Shown here piece by piece: positions 8,122 to 17,808 of a stretch of 64,000 bases of DNA. Position 1 is the first letter of the stretch; every line of letters begins with the position of its first letter. Location of the stretch: assembly GCA_004322045.1 (NCBI GenBank), contig SCRN01000014.1:1-64000 (forward strand), in the 5' to 3' direction. The DNA comes from Paraburkholderia sp. GTDB taxonomy: Bacteria; Pseudomonadota; Gammaproteobacteria; Burkholderiales; Burkholderiaceae. The notes under the pieces are model-generated. The model made no database searches. It had not been told where the DNA came from and was given only the letters and a program-made list of their open reading frames with translations. Both the position numbers and the translations under genes were made by a program.

Positions 8122-9270
8122 TTACATCGCCACTTCGTTCAGCAGCGTCTTCTTGCCGTCCTTGTAGTGGTACAGCGAGATCACGCCGTGCTTCAAGTCG
8201 CCGTGCGCGTCGAACGTCGTCTCGCCGATCACGCCCTTGTAGTCCGTCGAAGGCATGGCAGCCAGGATCTTCGCCGGATCCGTCGATTGCGCACGCTTCA
8301 TCGCGTCGACGATGATGTACACGGCGTCATACGTGAACGGCGCGTAGATCTGGATCGGCACGCCGAAACGAGCCTTGAACTTGGCCTGGAACTCTTCGCC
8401 GGCCTTGCCCATCTTCTCGAGCGAGCGGCCCGCTTCCGAGCACACGACGTTGTCGGTCGCGTCGCCGGCAAGCGTCGCCAACTGGTCGGTACAGACACCG
8501 TCGCCCGCCAGGATCCTGGCCTTGATGCCGAGCTGGCGCGCTTGCTTCGCGAACGGGCCGCCCGTGGCGTCCATGCCGCCGTACATGATCGCGTCGGGGT
8601 TTTCACCCTTGATCTTCGTCAGAATCGCGCGGAAGTCGGTAGCCTTGTCGTTCGTCGCGTCATGCGAAAGCACCGTCATGCCGAGCGCCTTCGCCTTCTT
8701 TTCGAATTCGTTCGCCAAGCCTTGACCGTAAGCGGTCGCGTCGTCGACGACAGCAACCCGCTTCAGCTTGAGCTGGTCGGCTGCGTAGTTTGCGAGAGCC
8801 GGGCCTTGCTGCGCATCGGTCGCCACGACGCGGAACGTCGTCTTGAAGCCTTGCAGCGTGTATTGCGGGTTCGTTGCCGAGGGCGAGATCTGCACGATGC
8901 CGGCATCGCTGTAGATCTTCGAAGCCGGGATCGACGTACCGGAGTTCAAGTGGCCAACCACGGCGACGACCTTGTCGTCGACGAGCTTCTGCGCAACTTG
9001 CGTAGCCTGGCGCGGGTCGGCCGCGTCGTCTTGCGCGTCCAGTTCCAGCGTGATCTTCTGGCCGCCGATCGTCAGGCCCTTCTTATTGATTTCTTCTACG
9101 GCCAAACGTGCGCCGTTTTCGTTGTCCTTGCCGAGGTGAGCGATTTGGCCTGTCAGCGGCGCGACGTGACCGATCTTGACGACTTGGTCTGCCACGGCGC
9201 TCGTTGCCATCGTCGCGAACAACATTGCAGCCGCGCTGATCGGCAACAGCTTTTGCATCTTGATATTCAT
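8122..9270 (-). CDS. Branched-chain amino acid ABC transporter periplasmic binding protein
   Basis: The protein has 382 residues. A Sec signal peptide (MNIKMQKLLPISAAAMLF..., cut near SAVA-DQ) precedes a type I periplasmic-binding fold: KIGHVAPLTGQIAHLGKDNENG, then VVGHLNSGTSIPASKIY and PSATNP. This matches LivJ/LivK, which capture Leu, Ile, Val and related amino acids for the LivHMGF permease. No permease or ATPase gene lies next to it, so it is an orphan or works with a distant Liv system. The start at 9270 has a ribosome site (GGAGA) seven bases upstream. Confidence 0.93.
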   Translation of the reverse strand: MNIKMQKLLPISAAAMLFATMATSAVADQVVKIGHVAPLTGQIAHLGKDNENGARLAVEEINKKGLTIGGQKITLELDAQDDAADPRQATQVAQKLVDDKVVAVVGHLNSGTSIPASKIYSDAGIVQISPSATNPQYTLQGFKTTFRVVATDAQQGPALANYAADQLKLKRVAVVDDATAYGQGLANEFEKKAKALGMTVLSHDATNDKATDFRAILTKIKGENPDAIMYGGMDATGGPFAKQARQLGIKARILAGDGVCTDQLATLAGDATDNVVCSEAGRSLEKMGKAGEEFQAKFKARFGVPIQIYAPFTYDAVYIIVDAMKRAQSTDPAKILAAMPSTDYKGVIGETTFDAHGDLKHGVISLYHYKDGKKTLLNEVAM

Positions 9271-9850
9271 GTAAGTCTCCGGTTTCGGTCCCAAAAACGA
9301 CGTGATCGCCCTATTCCCCGCCTTCCTCTTGTCAGTGTCGAAGGGAGGCAATTACGCCGGATGCATCGTCATGCACTTGGTCTGACACGCGAGCCGACCT
9401 GTTTGTGACAAGCCGCGCCTTCGTGCTGCGCGCAAGTGTAGGGCAACAAATTAAAGTTGGGGACTTTTTTGAGAAAGTGGGAAGAGTACTAATAGCGCCC
9501 ATCGCAAAAAAGGCCCGGTGAAAGCGAAGTCGCCGCCCCGAAACGCAACGTGCATGCGGGTTTTCGAGAGGGAGGCAAGCTTGCGCAGTGTACCGCGAGC
9601 GGCTTGGCAATACGGGCGAAATCGTTCCAAGCTATTGATTGGGATCAAAAATAACGTCTGGCTCGACATAGAAACGTCATTGACCGTGGTCGCTGGATAG
9701 ACTGTTTATTCCACTGCGGGCGCCTGAGAAACTTGCCCTAATGCGGCGCACCGTGGCGCGGCTTGCGGGGGCGATCGGCGAGCCGTCCAGCGAACGAACC
9801 GATTCGGTGCCAAACTGGCGAGCCCAACGACTACGAGATTGAGGTTGCCA
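9271..9850. other. Divergent intergenic region
   Basis: About 580 bases separate the Liv-type gene (minus) from the dienelactone hydrolase gene (plus). I see no credible gene or strong hairpin. The 9-mer GAGTACTAA at 9484-9492 is the complement of TTAGTACTC, which also occurs in the repeats near 431 and 493. Confidence 0.45.
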
Positions 9851-10552
9851 ATGAGCGTGAGTACTCGATGGATCGAAATCGACGCCGGCGGCGGCGAACG
9901 CTACGACGGCTATTTGGCGTTGCCAAGGGCCGGCAAGGGCCCCGGCGTCATCATCGTGCAAGAGATTTTCGGCGTGAATGCGCATATCCGGTCCGTCGCG
10001 GAACAATACGCGATGGCAGGCTATGTGGCGCTCGCGCCCGACCTCTTTTGGCGCGAAGAGCGGCGCGTGGAACTGGGCTATGAAGGCGCGGACCGCGACA
10101 AGGCGTTGGCTCTGCTCAAGCGCATCGACGCCGATCGGAGCGCCGAGGACCTCGGAGCCGCCGCGGCCACACTGCGCGCGCTACCCGAAACCAGCGGCAA
10201 GATCGCAGCGGTTGGATTCTGCTTCGGCGGACAATTGGCGTACTTGATGGCCGCGCGCGGCAGCGTCGACGCGGCCGTCGCCTATTACGGCGGAGGCATT
10301 CAAAACAAGCTGGACCAAGCCGATCACATTCGCGTGCCGATGCTGTTTCACTACGCGGAGCACGATCCGTCGATTCCGCAAACCGCGGTGGCTCAAGTCA
10401 AAGCACGCTTGGCGAGCCACGCGGGCGTGCAGTTCTTCGACTATCCGGGCGTCGGCCACGGTTTCAACTGCTCGGATCGCGCTGCCTACGATCAGCCTGC
10501 CTCGGCGCTCGCGCACGGGCGCACGCTCTCGTTTCTTTCGTCGGTGCTGTGA
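9851..10552 (+). CDS. Dienelactone hydrolase family protein
   Basis: The protein has 233 residues with an alpha/beta hydrolase fold. The nucleophile is Cys in G-F-C-F-G-G near residue 121. The acid is the Asp in YAEHDPS, the His lies in PGVGHGFN, and the conserved Glu is in VQEIFGVN. This is the Cys-His-Asp triad of dienelactone hydrolase (carboxymethylenebutenolidase). The true substrate may differ because no chlorocatechol genes are nearby. The ATG at 9851 is four codons after a TTG and follows GAGG. Confidence 0.9.
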   Translation: MSVSTRWIEIDAGGGERYDGYLALPRAGKGPGVIIVQEIFGVNAHIRSVAEQYAMAGYVALAPDLFWREERRVELGYEGADRDKALALLKRIDADRSAEDLGAAAATLRALPETSGKIAAVGFCFGGQLAYLMAARGSVDAAVAYYGGGIQNKLDQADHIRVPMLFHYAEHDPSIPQTAVAQVKARLASHAGVQFFDYPGVGHGFNCSDRAAYDQPASALAHGRTLSFLSSVL

Positions 10553-10659
10553 GGGAATCGAAGCGTTGGGAATTGAAGCGTTCGAAAGGCGCGGCGGTTG
10601 TTAGAGGGGCTCGAGCCGCGCCATGTCGTTTCGGAAGCTTTGGACGTTTTGGACGCGAA

Positions 10660-10977
10660 TTACGCCTTCTTCGAATAGGCGTTGCACCAGCCCTTGCCGG
10701 CCACTTGCTTGCCGCCGAACATCGGGCACGGCGCAAATGCGTCGGTGGGTTTGCCTTGGAAGAATTGGCAGTTGCTGCATTCCTGCCCTGCCGCGTACTT
10801 CGAGAATTTCGCCTTGTCTACCTTGGTGGCATCCATCTTGTAGCCGAGCGCTTTGGCGGTGGCGTCGTCTTCGGAAACCTTCGGCGTATCGGCTGCCAAT
10901 GCCTGGCGCGAACCGAGCGCCAGTGCGGAAGCGGCGCCCAGGGACGTGATCAGAAACGTGCGGCGGGACGATTTCAT
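10660..10977 (-). CDS. High-potential iron-sulfur protein (HiPIP)
   Basis: The protein has 105 residues. It begins with a twin-arginine signal (S-R-R-T-F-L) and a cleavage site near ALA-AD. Four Cys residues lie in C-x2-C, then PCPMF and KGWC, which is the [4Fe-4S] pattern of HiPIPs. Such proteins carry electrons in the periplasm between the bc1 complex and terminal oxidases or other acceptors. The ribosome site is AGGAGA just before the ATG. It is a single gene convergent with the dienelactone hydrolase gene. Confidence 0.93.
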   Translation of the reverse strand: MKSSRRTFLITSLGAASALALGSRQALAADTPKVSEDDATAKALGYKMDATKVDKAKFSKYAAGQECSNCQFFQGKPTDAFAPCPMFGGKQVAGKGWCNAYSKKA

Positions 10978-11220
10978 GGGGACTCTCCTATTTGTGGGGC
11001 GGGCTCATCGCTGCTCTGCGGCAGCAGAGGGCAAGCATAGCAACGAAGTGCGCTCTGCGCACCCCTCGTTCGTCCTATGTCGAGGATAATTGCGTCAGCT
11101 TGCCGCATTCGCGCTATCGTCGCCGCGCCCGTCTCGGCGTTTCAACGATGGCTCACTATTTTCCCGCCGGCCTCATCTCGTTCTCTGCTTCGCTTCTTCT
11201 CTTCTTTTGCGCGCAGGCGC

Positions 11221-12327
11221 TCACGCGCGGCCTACGAGTTCGCATACTCGCTGTGCGATGGCCAACGACGCCGTCAAACCCGGCGATTCGATGCCGAACA
11301 AGTTGACGAGCCCGCGCACGCCATGGGCAGCAGGGCCCTGAATCACAAAATCGGCAGCCGGCTCGCCCGGCCCCGACAGCTTCGGACGAATTCCGGCATA
11401 GGCGGGCTGCAACGCATCGTCGGGCAACGCGGGCCAGTACTCGCGGATGGCCGAGTAGAAGGCGTCGGCGCGACGCGGATCGACGTCGTAGTTGATCGTA
11501 TCGACCCATTCGACATCGGGGCCGAAGCGCGCCTGTCCGCCCAGGTCGAGCGTCAGGTGGACGCCCAGCCCGGCTTCGTTCGGCATCGGATAAATGAGCC
11601 GAGAGAATGGCGCGCGCCCCGAGATGCTGAAATAGCTGCCGCGCGCCAGGTAAAGCGGAGGCACATGCCGGGCATCGAGGCCGAGAATCTTGCGCGCCAA
11701 CGCGTTCGCGTGCAGCCCCGCGCTATTGATCACACAAGCGGCAGAGAGCGTGGCGGGGGATTGACCGCCCACCGTCACGATGAAGCGGCCGGCTCGCGCT
11801 TGAACCGATTCGACCGGCGAATGGAAAGCGCAGACGCCGCCGCTGCGCTCGGCGTCGCCTTGCAAGGCTAGCAGCAGTTGATGGCTGTCGACGATGCCCG
11901 TTTGCGGAGAAAACACGGCGGCCTCGCACTGCAAGGCCGGTTCGAGCTCCTGGGCGTCAGCGCCGCTCAAGCGCATCAGATCGAGCACGCCGTTTTCCTT
12001 GCCGCGCGCTTCGATCGCCGCGAGCTGCGGCAATTGATTGCGGGCCGTCGCAACGAGCAGCTTGCCGCAGCGCTGGTGCGGCACGCCGCGCGCCGCGCAA
12101 TAGTCATAGAGCATTTCGCGGCCGCGCACGCACAGCGTCGCCTTCAGCGAGCCGCGCGGGTAATAGAGCCCCGCGTGTATGACCTCGCTGTTACGCGAAC
12201 TCGTGCCGGTGCCGATCGCTTCGGTCGCTTCGAGCACGATCACCTCGCGCCCGCGCTCGGCCAGGGCACGCGCCACCGCGAGACCGACCACGCCAGCGCC
12301 GATCACCACACATTCGATCTCATCCAT
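11221..12327 (-). CDS. FAD-dependent oxidoreductase, L-2-hydroxyglutarate oxidase-like
   Basis: The protein has 368 residues. The N terminus is a Rossmann FAD-binding motif ([13 protein letters not shown]) followed by the Glu that binds ribose (VLEA). The segments [15 protein letters not shown] and [16 protein letters not shown] are typical of the LhgO branch of the DAO family. LhgO oxidises L-2-hydroxyglutarate and feeds electrons to the quinone pool. No csiD or gab genes are adjacent, so the assignment rests on sequence alone. The gene appears to be monocistronic. Confidence 0.83.
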   Translation of the reverse strand: MDEIECVVIGAGVVGLAVARALAERGREVIVLEATEAIGTGTSSRNSEVIHAGLYYPRGSLKATLCVRGREMLYDYCAARGVPHQRCGKLLVATARNQLPQLAAIEARGKENGVLDLMRLSGADAQELEPALQCEAAVFSPQTGIVDSHQLLLALQGDAERSGGVCAFHSPVESVQARAGRFIVTVGGQSPATLSAACVINSAGLHANALARKILGLDARHVPPLYLARGSYFSISGRAPFSRLIYPMPNEAGLGVHLTLDLGGQARFGPDVEWVDTINYDVDPRRADAFYSAIREYWPALPDDALQPAYAGIRPKLSGPGEPAADFVIQGPAAHGVRGLVNLFGIESPGLTASLAIAQRVCELVGRA

Positions 12328-12545
12328 GTTTGTCGTCGCGGCCCGTTCGGGCGCGCTTCTCCATGCGCGTGCTACTTCGGTGGGACTTCGTCGCGAGCGC
12401 GCTCATGACGCCTGGACCGCCCAGTCTCGCATCGCGCGGCGCGCAGCAAGCAGCGCGGCGCGGACACCTGAGGCCAATTGTACGACGCAGCGCGCAAGCG
12501 AGCCGATTGTCCGGCCCGATCCGCGCACTAGCGGCCGCAGCGTCG

Positions 12546-13523
12546 TCAAAAACCGATGGGGCGGCGGCGCGCGCCGCGTTCCGGGCGGATGTCGTCGGCG
12601 CGCACGGCGTCGCGGCCATCGACACGCGCCGTGCCGAACGCGTGCAAGATCGCGCGGCGCATGTCGCGCGGCGAGGCGCGCGAGAGCGCCTCGAGGGCAT
12701 CCTCGCCGAGTTCGGCCGGAAAACGCTGCCCCCAGTTGTGCGCCCCGCGCACTTCCTCGTAGATCGTCTGTGCGATGCGGCGCGCGCCGTCGCGATCGGG
12801 CGGAGCGATCTCGTAGATGCTCATCCGGCTGAGAATAGGCGCGGGGATGGTGCGCTCGTCGTTGGCCGTCGCGATCCAGATAACCTGGCCCGCGTTGATC
12901 GGCACTTCGGCGAATTCGTCGATGAAGGTCTGCGCGGTCTCGTGCTCGAGCAGCGCGTAGAGCGCGCCGAGCGGATCGTATTGGGAATCGCCGCTCGCCT
13001 TGTCGATTTCGTCGACGACGATGACAGGGTTCGCATAGCTGCCGTTGACGAGCGTTTCGAAGACTTTGCCGGGTTTGGCGTTCTTCCATTGCGAGGAAGC
13101 GCCCGACAGAATCCAGCCCGCAGTCAGCGAGCTCATCGCGACGTACTGGTGCGACGTGCCGAGCAGACGGGCGAGCGCCTTGGCAAAGTGCGTCTTGCCG
13201 ATGCCCGGATCGCCGAGCAAGAGGATCGGCATCAGTTCGAGCCTGTCCTCCGTTTCGACGCACAGCGCGACCTGGCGGCGCACGTCTTCCAAGGGATCGG
13301 CGAAATTGGGCAGCGCATCGACCAACGCATCGATCGCGGGCATTCGGTTCGGCTTCACGCAAAAGCGCAAGTTGCCGATTTTGAGCATTTTCTCGTAGGT
13401 CGCGCGCAGCGCCTCGCTCGCACCTTCGCCCAAGTCGCTCAGCGCAGCCTCGACCCTGTCCAGATCGTAGACTTTGCTGAACGACGCCACTGCAATTTCC
13501 TGCTTCACCATGGCCGTCGTCAT
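12546..13523 (-). CDS. AAA+ ATPase with Lon-like ATPase domain
   Basis: The protein has 325 residues. Walker A is G-D-P-G-I-G-K-T near residue 104, Walker B is V-V-V-D-E-I-D, and sensor 1 is A-T-A-N-D, all in the order of an AAA+ module. A helical N-terminal part of about 80 residues precedes it. The ATPase core resembles that of Lon, but there is no protease domain, so it probably remodels proteins without cutting them. The target is unknown. A GAGGTGAG ribosome site supports the ATG at 13523. The gene is divergent from a small exported-protein gene. Confidence 0.75.
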   Translation of the reverse strand: MTTAMVKQEIAVASFSKVYDLDRVEAALSDLGEGASEALRATYEKMLKIGNLRFCVKPNRMPAIDALVDALPNFADPLEDVRRQVALCVETEDRLELMPILLLGDPGIGKTHFAKALARLLGTSHQYVAMSSLTAGWILSGASSQWKNAKPGKVFETLVNGSYANPVIVVDEIDKASGDSQYDPLGALYALLEHETAQTFIDEFAEVPINAGQVIWIATANDERTIPAPILSRMSIYEIAPPDRDGARRIAQTIYEEVRGAHNWGQRFPAELGEDALEALSRASPRDMRRAILHAFGTARVDGRDAVRADDIRPERGARRRPIGF

Positions 13524-13824
13524 CGCTCACCTCATATGCTGCCGCCGAGCGCGCCCCGCCGATTGCTGGTGTCCTGCCTGCGTCCGGCCTTGGGGCGGCG
13601 CATCGTTCGCTTCATCGTCGTTTCAGTGTACTCAGGCAAATTCCATGCGAAAAGCCAGCAGCGCCGCTCGCGTGCTGCTAACACGCGCAAAGTGGGTTCG
13701 CCATGCCGCGCAAAGGGCGATGCGCGAGCCCGCTACCCGCGTGGGCCGAGCGCCTCGTTAGGCGTAAGATGGGCGCTTGTCGTCCCGCACCGCGTCATTG
13801 GTCTGCGGTAAGGAGAGAAGTTCG
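13524..13824. other. Divergent intergenic region, nothing distinct
   Basis: About 300 bases separate the AAA+ gene (minus) and the exported-protein gene (plus). Only the ribosome site AGGAGA at 13811-13816 is clear. Promoters for both sides should lie here, but I could not define them. Confidence 0.4.
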
Positions 13825-14424
13825 ATGAGACGTGTCACCCGCATTGCGACCTGCTTCGGCGGTGCAACGGCCGGTGTCGTCGCCGTTGTTGCGGCGCTCG
13901 CGCTAATCGGTGCCCTTTCCACGAACGGCGCGATGGCTGCGGGCGATGCGGTTCCTTCTCCGGGCGCCACCGGGGCATCGGGCGGCGCGGCGACGGGCGA
14001 TGACAATCCGCCCATCGTGCAGTGGCGGCTCGAAGTTGTGCGCGACGGGCAAACGATCGATACGTTCGAGTCGGCCACCACGCTCGGTCAGGGCTTTAGC
14101 GCCACCCATCACCACGAAGTCACGCACCGCGTCGGCTGCAAGGAGAACCCCGCCGGCGGCATTGATCTTGCACGAACGATCTCCATCTCTCCGATTGCGG
14201 CCGATGTGAACGGCGTCACGCTCTCGATCGAGGCGAACGAGACGATCGAAGACGATACGGCCCCGTCGACGCCCGAAGGCTGCGCCCTACCGCCCCAGCC
14301 CCGGCGCGTGAGCGCGAGCCATCCCGGCTTGCTGATCCCCATGGGCGAGTGGGCGGCTTGGACGCTGATCGACAAGAATCCGACGCTCGTCTACCGCGTG
14401 CGTGCGAGCGTCGAGTCTCATTAA
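13825..14424 (+). CDS. Exported protein of unknown function
   Basis: The protein has 199 residues. The N terminus is a signal peptide or single membrane anchor (residues 12-38, GATAGVVAVVAALALIGAL then AMAA). The mature part begins with an Ala/Gly/Pro-rich linker and continues as a beta-rich domain with two Cys residues likely to form a disulfide (GCKEN and GCALP). I do not recognise a named family. The ribosome site AGGAGA is well placed for the ATG at 13825. The next gene starts about 30 bases downstream on the same strand, so the two may share a transcript. Confidence 0.7.
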   Translation: MRRVTRIATCFGGATAGVVAVVAALALIGALSTNGAMAAGDAVPSPGATGASGGAATGDDNPPIVQWRLEVVRDGQTIDTFESATTLGQGFSATHHHEVTHRVGCKENPAGGIDLARTISISPIAADVNGVTLSIEANETIEDDTAPSTPEGCALPPQPRRVSASHPGLLIPMGEWAAWTLIDKNPTLVYRVRASVESH

Positions 14425-14452
14425 CGGTTGGAACAAGCGGAAGCAATGCGGC

Positions 14453-15262
14453 ATGCGAAACCCGGAAGAACTCATGCACATAGGTGAGGCAGCCCCACAG
14501 AAGAAGGAGCTCGTCGCTGTCAGTTGGAATCTGCACAAGGGCCGCTCGCCGCTTGGCTTCACCGCGTGGAAGGCGATGCAGCGCTGGGTCGAATCGACGC
14601 AGGCGGACGTCTACTTCCTGCAAGAGGCGATGGCTCGGCGCATGCCCGGCCCCGTGCTCGCGACAAGCTTCGGCGCGCCCGTGCATGAGCCGCTCGCCGA
14701 CGTCTGGGAGTGCCAAGCGACTGAAATCGCGCATGCGCTCGACCTCGAGATCGCCCTCGGGCCGAACGTGTTCAAGCCCTCATGGCGCCACGGCAATGCC
14801 ATCCTCTCGCCGCATCCGCTCGATCTCGGCGGGCGTTGGGACATCTCCGCGCACCGGTTCGAGAAGCGGGGGCTGCTCGTCGCCCGCGCGGCCTTCGCGG
14901 GCCAAACGGTGACGCTGCTATGCGCGCATCTCGCGCTCACGCGCTCGGCACGGCTACGGCAAATGCATTGGATTGCTCATTGGATCGCCCGCGAGGCGCC
15001 CACCGGGCCGCTCGTGCTTGCAGGGGACTTCAACGACTGGCGCAACGATTCCGTTCCGCTGTTCGGCGAGCATGGCCTCGTTGAGGTCGCGACGCTGCTG
15101 GGCCAGCCGGCGCGCACGTTCCCTGCATTCTCGCCGGCGCTCGCGCTCGACAAAATGTTCGTGCGTGGCCTGCGTCCCGTCGCGTGCGTGCAACCTACTC
15201 AGGATACGGCATGGCTGTCGGACCATTTGCCCTATATCGCGCGGCTGGAACTGAGCCATTGA
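14453..15262 (+). CDS. Endonuclease/exonuclease/phosphatase (EEP) family protein
   Basis: The protein has 269 residues. It shows EEP signatures in order: S-W-N-L-H-K-G, the metal-binding Glu in FLQEAM, G-D-F-N-D-W and the C-terminal S-D-H-L-P. These are Mg-dependent phosphodiesterases that act on DNA, sugar-nucleotides or lipids. No signal peptide is visible, so the site is cytoplasmic, and the substrate is open. Two ATG starts, 14453 and 14474, are possible. GGAAG sites precede both, and the choice does not affect the domain. Confidence 0.82.
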   Translation: MRNPEELMHIGEAAPQKKELVAVSWNLHKGRSPLGFTAWKAMQRWVESTQADVYFLQEAMARRMPGPVLATSFGAPVHEPLADVWECQATEIAHALDLEIALGPNVFKPSWRHGNAILSPHPLDLGGRWDISAHRFEKRGLLVARAAFAGQTVTLLCAHLALTRSARLRQMHWIAHWIAREAPTGPLVLAGDFNDWRNDSVPLFGEHGLVEVATLLGQPARTFPAFSPALALDKMFVRGLRPVACVQPTQDTAWLSDHLPYIARLELSH

Positions 15263-15679
15263 GACAAAGTAAAGGCCATCTCGTCTATTTCGGACTGAAG
15301 CTGCTGCGCTCGAGCGCACGCAGCGCGGCTATCGCAAGCTGCGGCGGCCGATTGACGCACTGTGCGGCGCCGCGCTCGTCGGACTCGGCGCGAAACTCGT
15401 CGCAGAACGGTGATTCGCCCTGCGCGGGCAAGCGCCAAGCGGCGCTGCGCGTGCGGTTGCGGGGCGATGTCGTGCCCAAGCACCCCCTTGCCGCGGTTAT
15501 ATGGGCATGCCGAATCGACATAGAACCCTCCCCCACGAGCGTGCGGCAGGCGCGTTAAAATAGCGACCTTTCACGTCTTGCGACGCATCGCGACAGCCCT
15601 TCGCGCGCCCCGCCCGATGGCCGGAGCGCTCGTGCGCCGAGCGCTTTGGTGCCCACCTCTTCGCATTTTCACTGTAGCC
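15263..15679. other. Intergenic region before the ferredoxin reductase gene
   Basis: About 415 bases with no convincing reading frame. A TTAAAATAG segment near 15554-15562 could be the -10 region for the reductase gene, but no clear -35 element is found. I see no strong hairpin. Confidence 0.4.
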
Positions 15680-16450
15680 ATGAGCAATCTGAACCCGCAA
15701 ACCGTCCTTTCCGTCCACCACTGGACCGATACGCTCTTTAGCTTCACCTGCACGCGCGATTCGTCGTTTCGATTCGAAAACGGCCAATTCACGATGGTGG
15801 GACTGGAAGTCGACGGCAAGCCGCTGATCCGCGCCTACAGCATGGCAAGCGCCAATTACGAGGAAAACCTCGAATTCCTGAGCATCAAGGTGCCCGACGG
15901 CCCGCTCACCTCGCGCCTGCAACACCTGAAGGTCGGCGACCAAGTGCTGATCGGCAAGAAGCCGACGGGCACGCTGATGGCCGACAACCTGCTGCCGGGC
16001 AAGACGCTCTGGCTGCTGTCGACCGGCACCGGCCTCGCGCCGTTCATGTCGATCATCAAGGATCCGGGCGTCTACGACCGCTACGAAAAAGTCGTGTTGA
16101 CGCACACCTGCCGCTTCGTCGATGAACTGGCTTACAAGGATTACATCACCGAACACCTGCCGGCCCACGAGGACATCGGCGAAATCGTGCGCGAAAAGCT
16201 CGTCTACTATCCGACCGTCACGCGCGAGACGTTCCAAAACCGCGGGCGGATCACCGAACTCATCGATACGAAGAAGCTGTTCGAAGATCTAGACGTGCCG
16301 CCGTTCTCGGTCGAGAACGATCGCGTCATGCTTTGCGGCAGCCCCCACATGCTGCGCGACACGCGCGAACTGCTCGACGGCCTCGGCTTCAAGGAAGGCA
16401 GCAATAACGAGCCGGGGCACTACGTCGTCGAAAAAGCGTTCGTCGGCTAA
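15680..16450 (+). CDS. fpr: Ferredoxin/flavodoxin-NADP(+) reductase
   Basis: The protein has 256 residues, the usual length of the bacterial subclass I enzymes. FAD is bound by R-A-Y-S-M-A-S (residues 50-56) and NADP by S-T-G-T-G-L-A-P-F and V-M-L-C-G-S-P. The C terminus ends in V-V-E-K-A-F-V-G, typical of this group. The enzyme passes electrons between NADPH and ferredoxin or flavodoxin and is often linked to oxidative stress. The ATG at 15680 gives the family N terminus. A strong terminator follows. Confidence 0.95.
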   Translation: MSNLNPQTVLSVHHWTDTLFSFTCTRDSSFRFENGQFTMVGLEVDGKPLIRAYSMASANYEENLEFLSIKVPDGPLTSRLQHLKVGDQVLIGKKPTGTLMADNLLPGKTLWLLSTGTGLAPFMSIIKDPGVYDRYEKVVLTHTCRFVDELAYKDYITEHLPAHEDIGEIVREKLVYYPTVTRETFQNRGRITELIDTKKLFEDLDVPPFSVENDRVMLCGSPHMLRDTRELLDGLGFKEGSNNEPGHYVVEKAFVG

Positions 16451-16553
16451 CGGCCCCGAGAGGGGTTGCACGTCGCGTAGCGCGTACGGGCGGCGCCGTC
16501 ACTTGCGGAGGGGCGAACGCCTTCCTCGTTTTCGACAAGTGTCACTAGACAAG

Positions 16554-16580
16554 AACCGGAGCTTGCGCTCCGGTTTTTTT
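16554..16580 (+). terminator. Rho-independent terminator after fpr
   Basis: A perfect 9-bp stem (16554-16562 with 16567-16575) has a TTGC loop and runs into seven T residues (16574-16580). It ends the fpr transcript about 105 bases after its stop. Confidence 0.95.
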
Positions 16581-16881
16581 ATTTGTGCGATCGACCGACC
16601 CAAGGGTGCTTGTTACAAGTCGATGCGCATCGCCTCCATTTCCTCGTAGGAAATTTTCCTACAAGATCAAAACCACCAGGCTGTCAATCAGGGCTTTTTG
16701 ACGCATGAAAACGGTTGCCGTGTCTGTATTTTTCCTAATTTTGCGATATTATCCGCCCCAATGAAGGGTCGAATGAAAACGTTCTTTCTCCGCCCCGCCT
16801 GTTACTAGATGTAAATTGCGTTACCTGGCGCGTCCCGTTTTCCGACGCGATGACGTGAAAATTCGAGACGGTCTCTTCGCG
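16581..16881 (+). promoter_or_regulatory. Upstream region of the two-component genes with a 17-bp palindrome
   Basis: A perfect inverted repeat GTAGGAAA-T-TTTCCTAC lies at 16646-16662. A half-site TTTTCCTA lies near 16731-16737. The half-site TTTCCTA resembles the heptads bound by BvgA and other NarL-type regulators, and such a regulator is encoded immediately downstream. A TATTAT near 16747 could be a -10 element. Autoregulation is inferred. Confidence 0.5.
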
Positions 16882-17808
16882 ATGAATCAACGTCTGGCCC
16901 CTGCCGTTGCGCAACACGACACCTTGGACCTATCGCGCTTTGTCGCGCCGGCCCCGGAAGCGGGTGCGAGCGGCGGCGACCCGCGTTTGCGCGAACTCGC
17001 CGCCGAGCTGGCGCAGACGCGCGAATCCATCAAGCGCCATCTCGCGCGCGAGATCCATGACGGGCTTGGCGCGGAGCTGACCGCGGCCCGTTTCGCGCTC
17101 GCCAACGTCGAGCACGCGCTGACGGCGGCACAGGACGTCGCCGCGGCCGCCGCCGCGCTGGCCCTGGCGCGACGCTCGATCGAGGCCGCCTGTGAAGCGG
17201 GGCGTCGCTTAGTGCATGATCTGCACGCGCCCGGCGTCGAGGGCGGCATCGTCGCAGCGCTCGCTCAATGGACGCACGAGTTCGCCGAGCGCACGGGACT
17301 CGCCACGAGTTTCGTCTGCGCCGCGGATGTGCGCCTCACCCAACTGCCGCCGGACGCAGCCCTCGCCGTGATGCGTGTGGCTCAAGAAGCATTGAACAAC
17401 GTCGCGAAGCACGCGAAAGCGTCGCGCGCGGACGTGCGCATCCAAACGGACGCGAAACGCTTGACGCTGATCGTCGAGGACGACGGCCGCGGCATGCCGC
17501 CGCGCGCGCGTCGCGCCGGCGCACCGAGCTCCGCCACCGCGCGCGGCTTCGGCTTGCCCGGCATGCGCGCGCGCTGCGAGGCGTTCGGCGGGGTGCTGCG
17601 CATCGCCTCGCGGCTGCGCGACGAGTCGCCGGCGGCCCCATGGCATGGCGCTTGGCCCGCGACGGATCCGGCGGGCGCGGCTCAGCCGGGCACCACCGTC
17701 CGCGCACATTTCCTTTGGGCGGCGATGGTCCACGACGTGGTCCACGACGCCAACGACGACGCCGGCCACCGCTCGAACCGCGTCGCGCGCGCGAGGCAGC
17801 GCCGATGA
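16882..17808 (+). CDS. Sensor histidine kinase of the NarX/UhpB type
   Basis: The predicted protein has 308 residues. The HisKA_3 motif A-R-E-I-H-D-G-L-G-A-E-L holds the phospho-accepting His59. The ATPase domain follows with N-N-V-A-K-H-A, V-E-D-D-G-R-G-M and G-F-G-L-P-G-M-R. There is no membrane helix or clear sensor domain, so the kinase is soluble and its signal is unknown. The C-terminal 50 residues are unusual and rich in His, Asp and Arg. A TTG (16816) or GTG (16855) start would lengthen the N terminus. The ATG at 16882 is the first ATG. The stop overlaps the regulator start (ATGA). Confidence 0.85.
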   Translation: MNQRLAPAVAQHDTLDLSRFVAPAPEAGASGGDPRLRELAAELAQTRESIKRHLAREIHDGLGAELTAARFALANVEHALTAAQDVAAAAAALALARRSIEAACEAGRRLVHDLHAPGVEGGIVAALAQWTHEFAERTGLATSFVCAADVRLTQLPPDAALAVMRVAQEALNNVAKHAKASRADVRIQTDAKRLTLIVEDDGRGMPPRARRAGAPSSATARGFGLPGMRARCEAFGGVLRIASRLRDESPAAPWHGAWPATDPAGAAQPGTTVRAHFLWAAMVHDVVHDANDDAGHRSNRVARARQRR

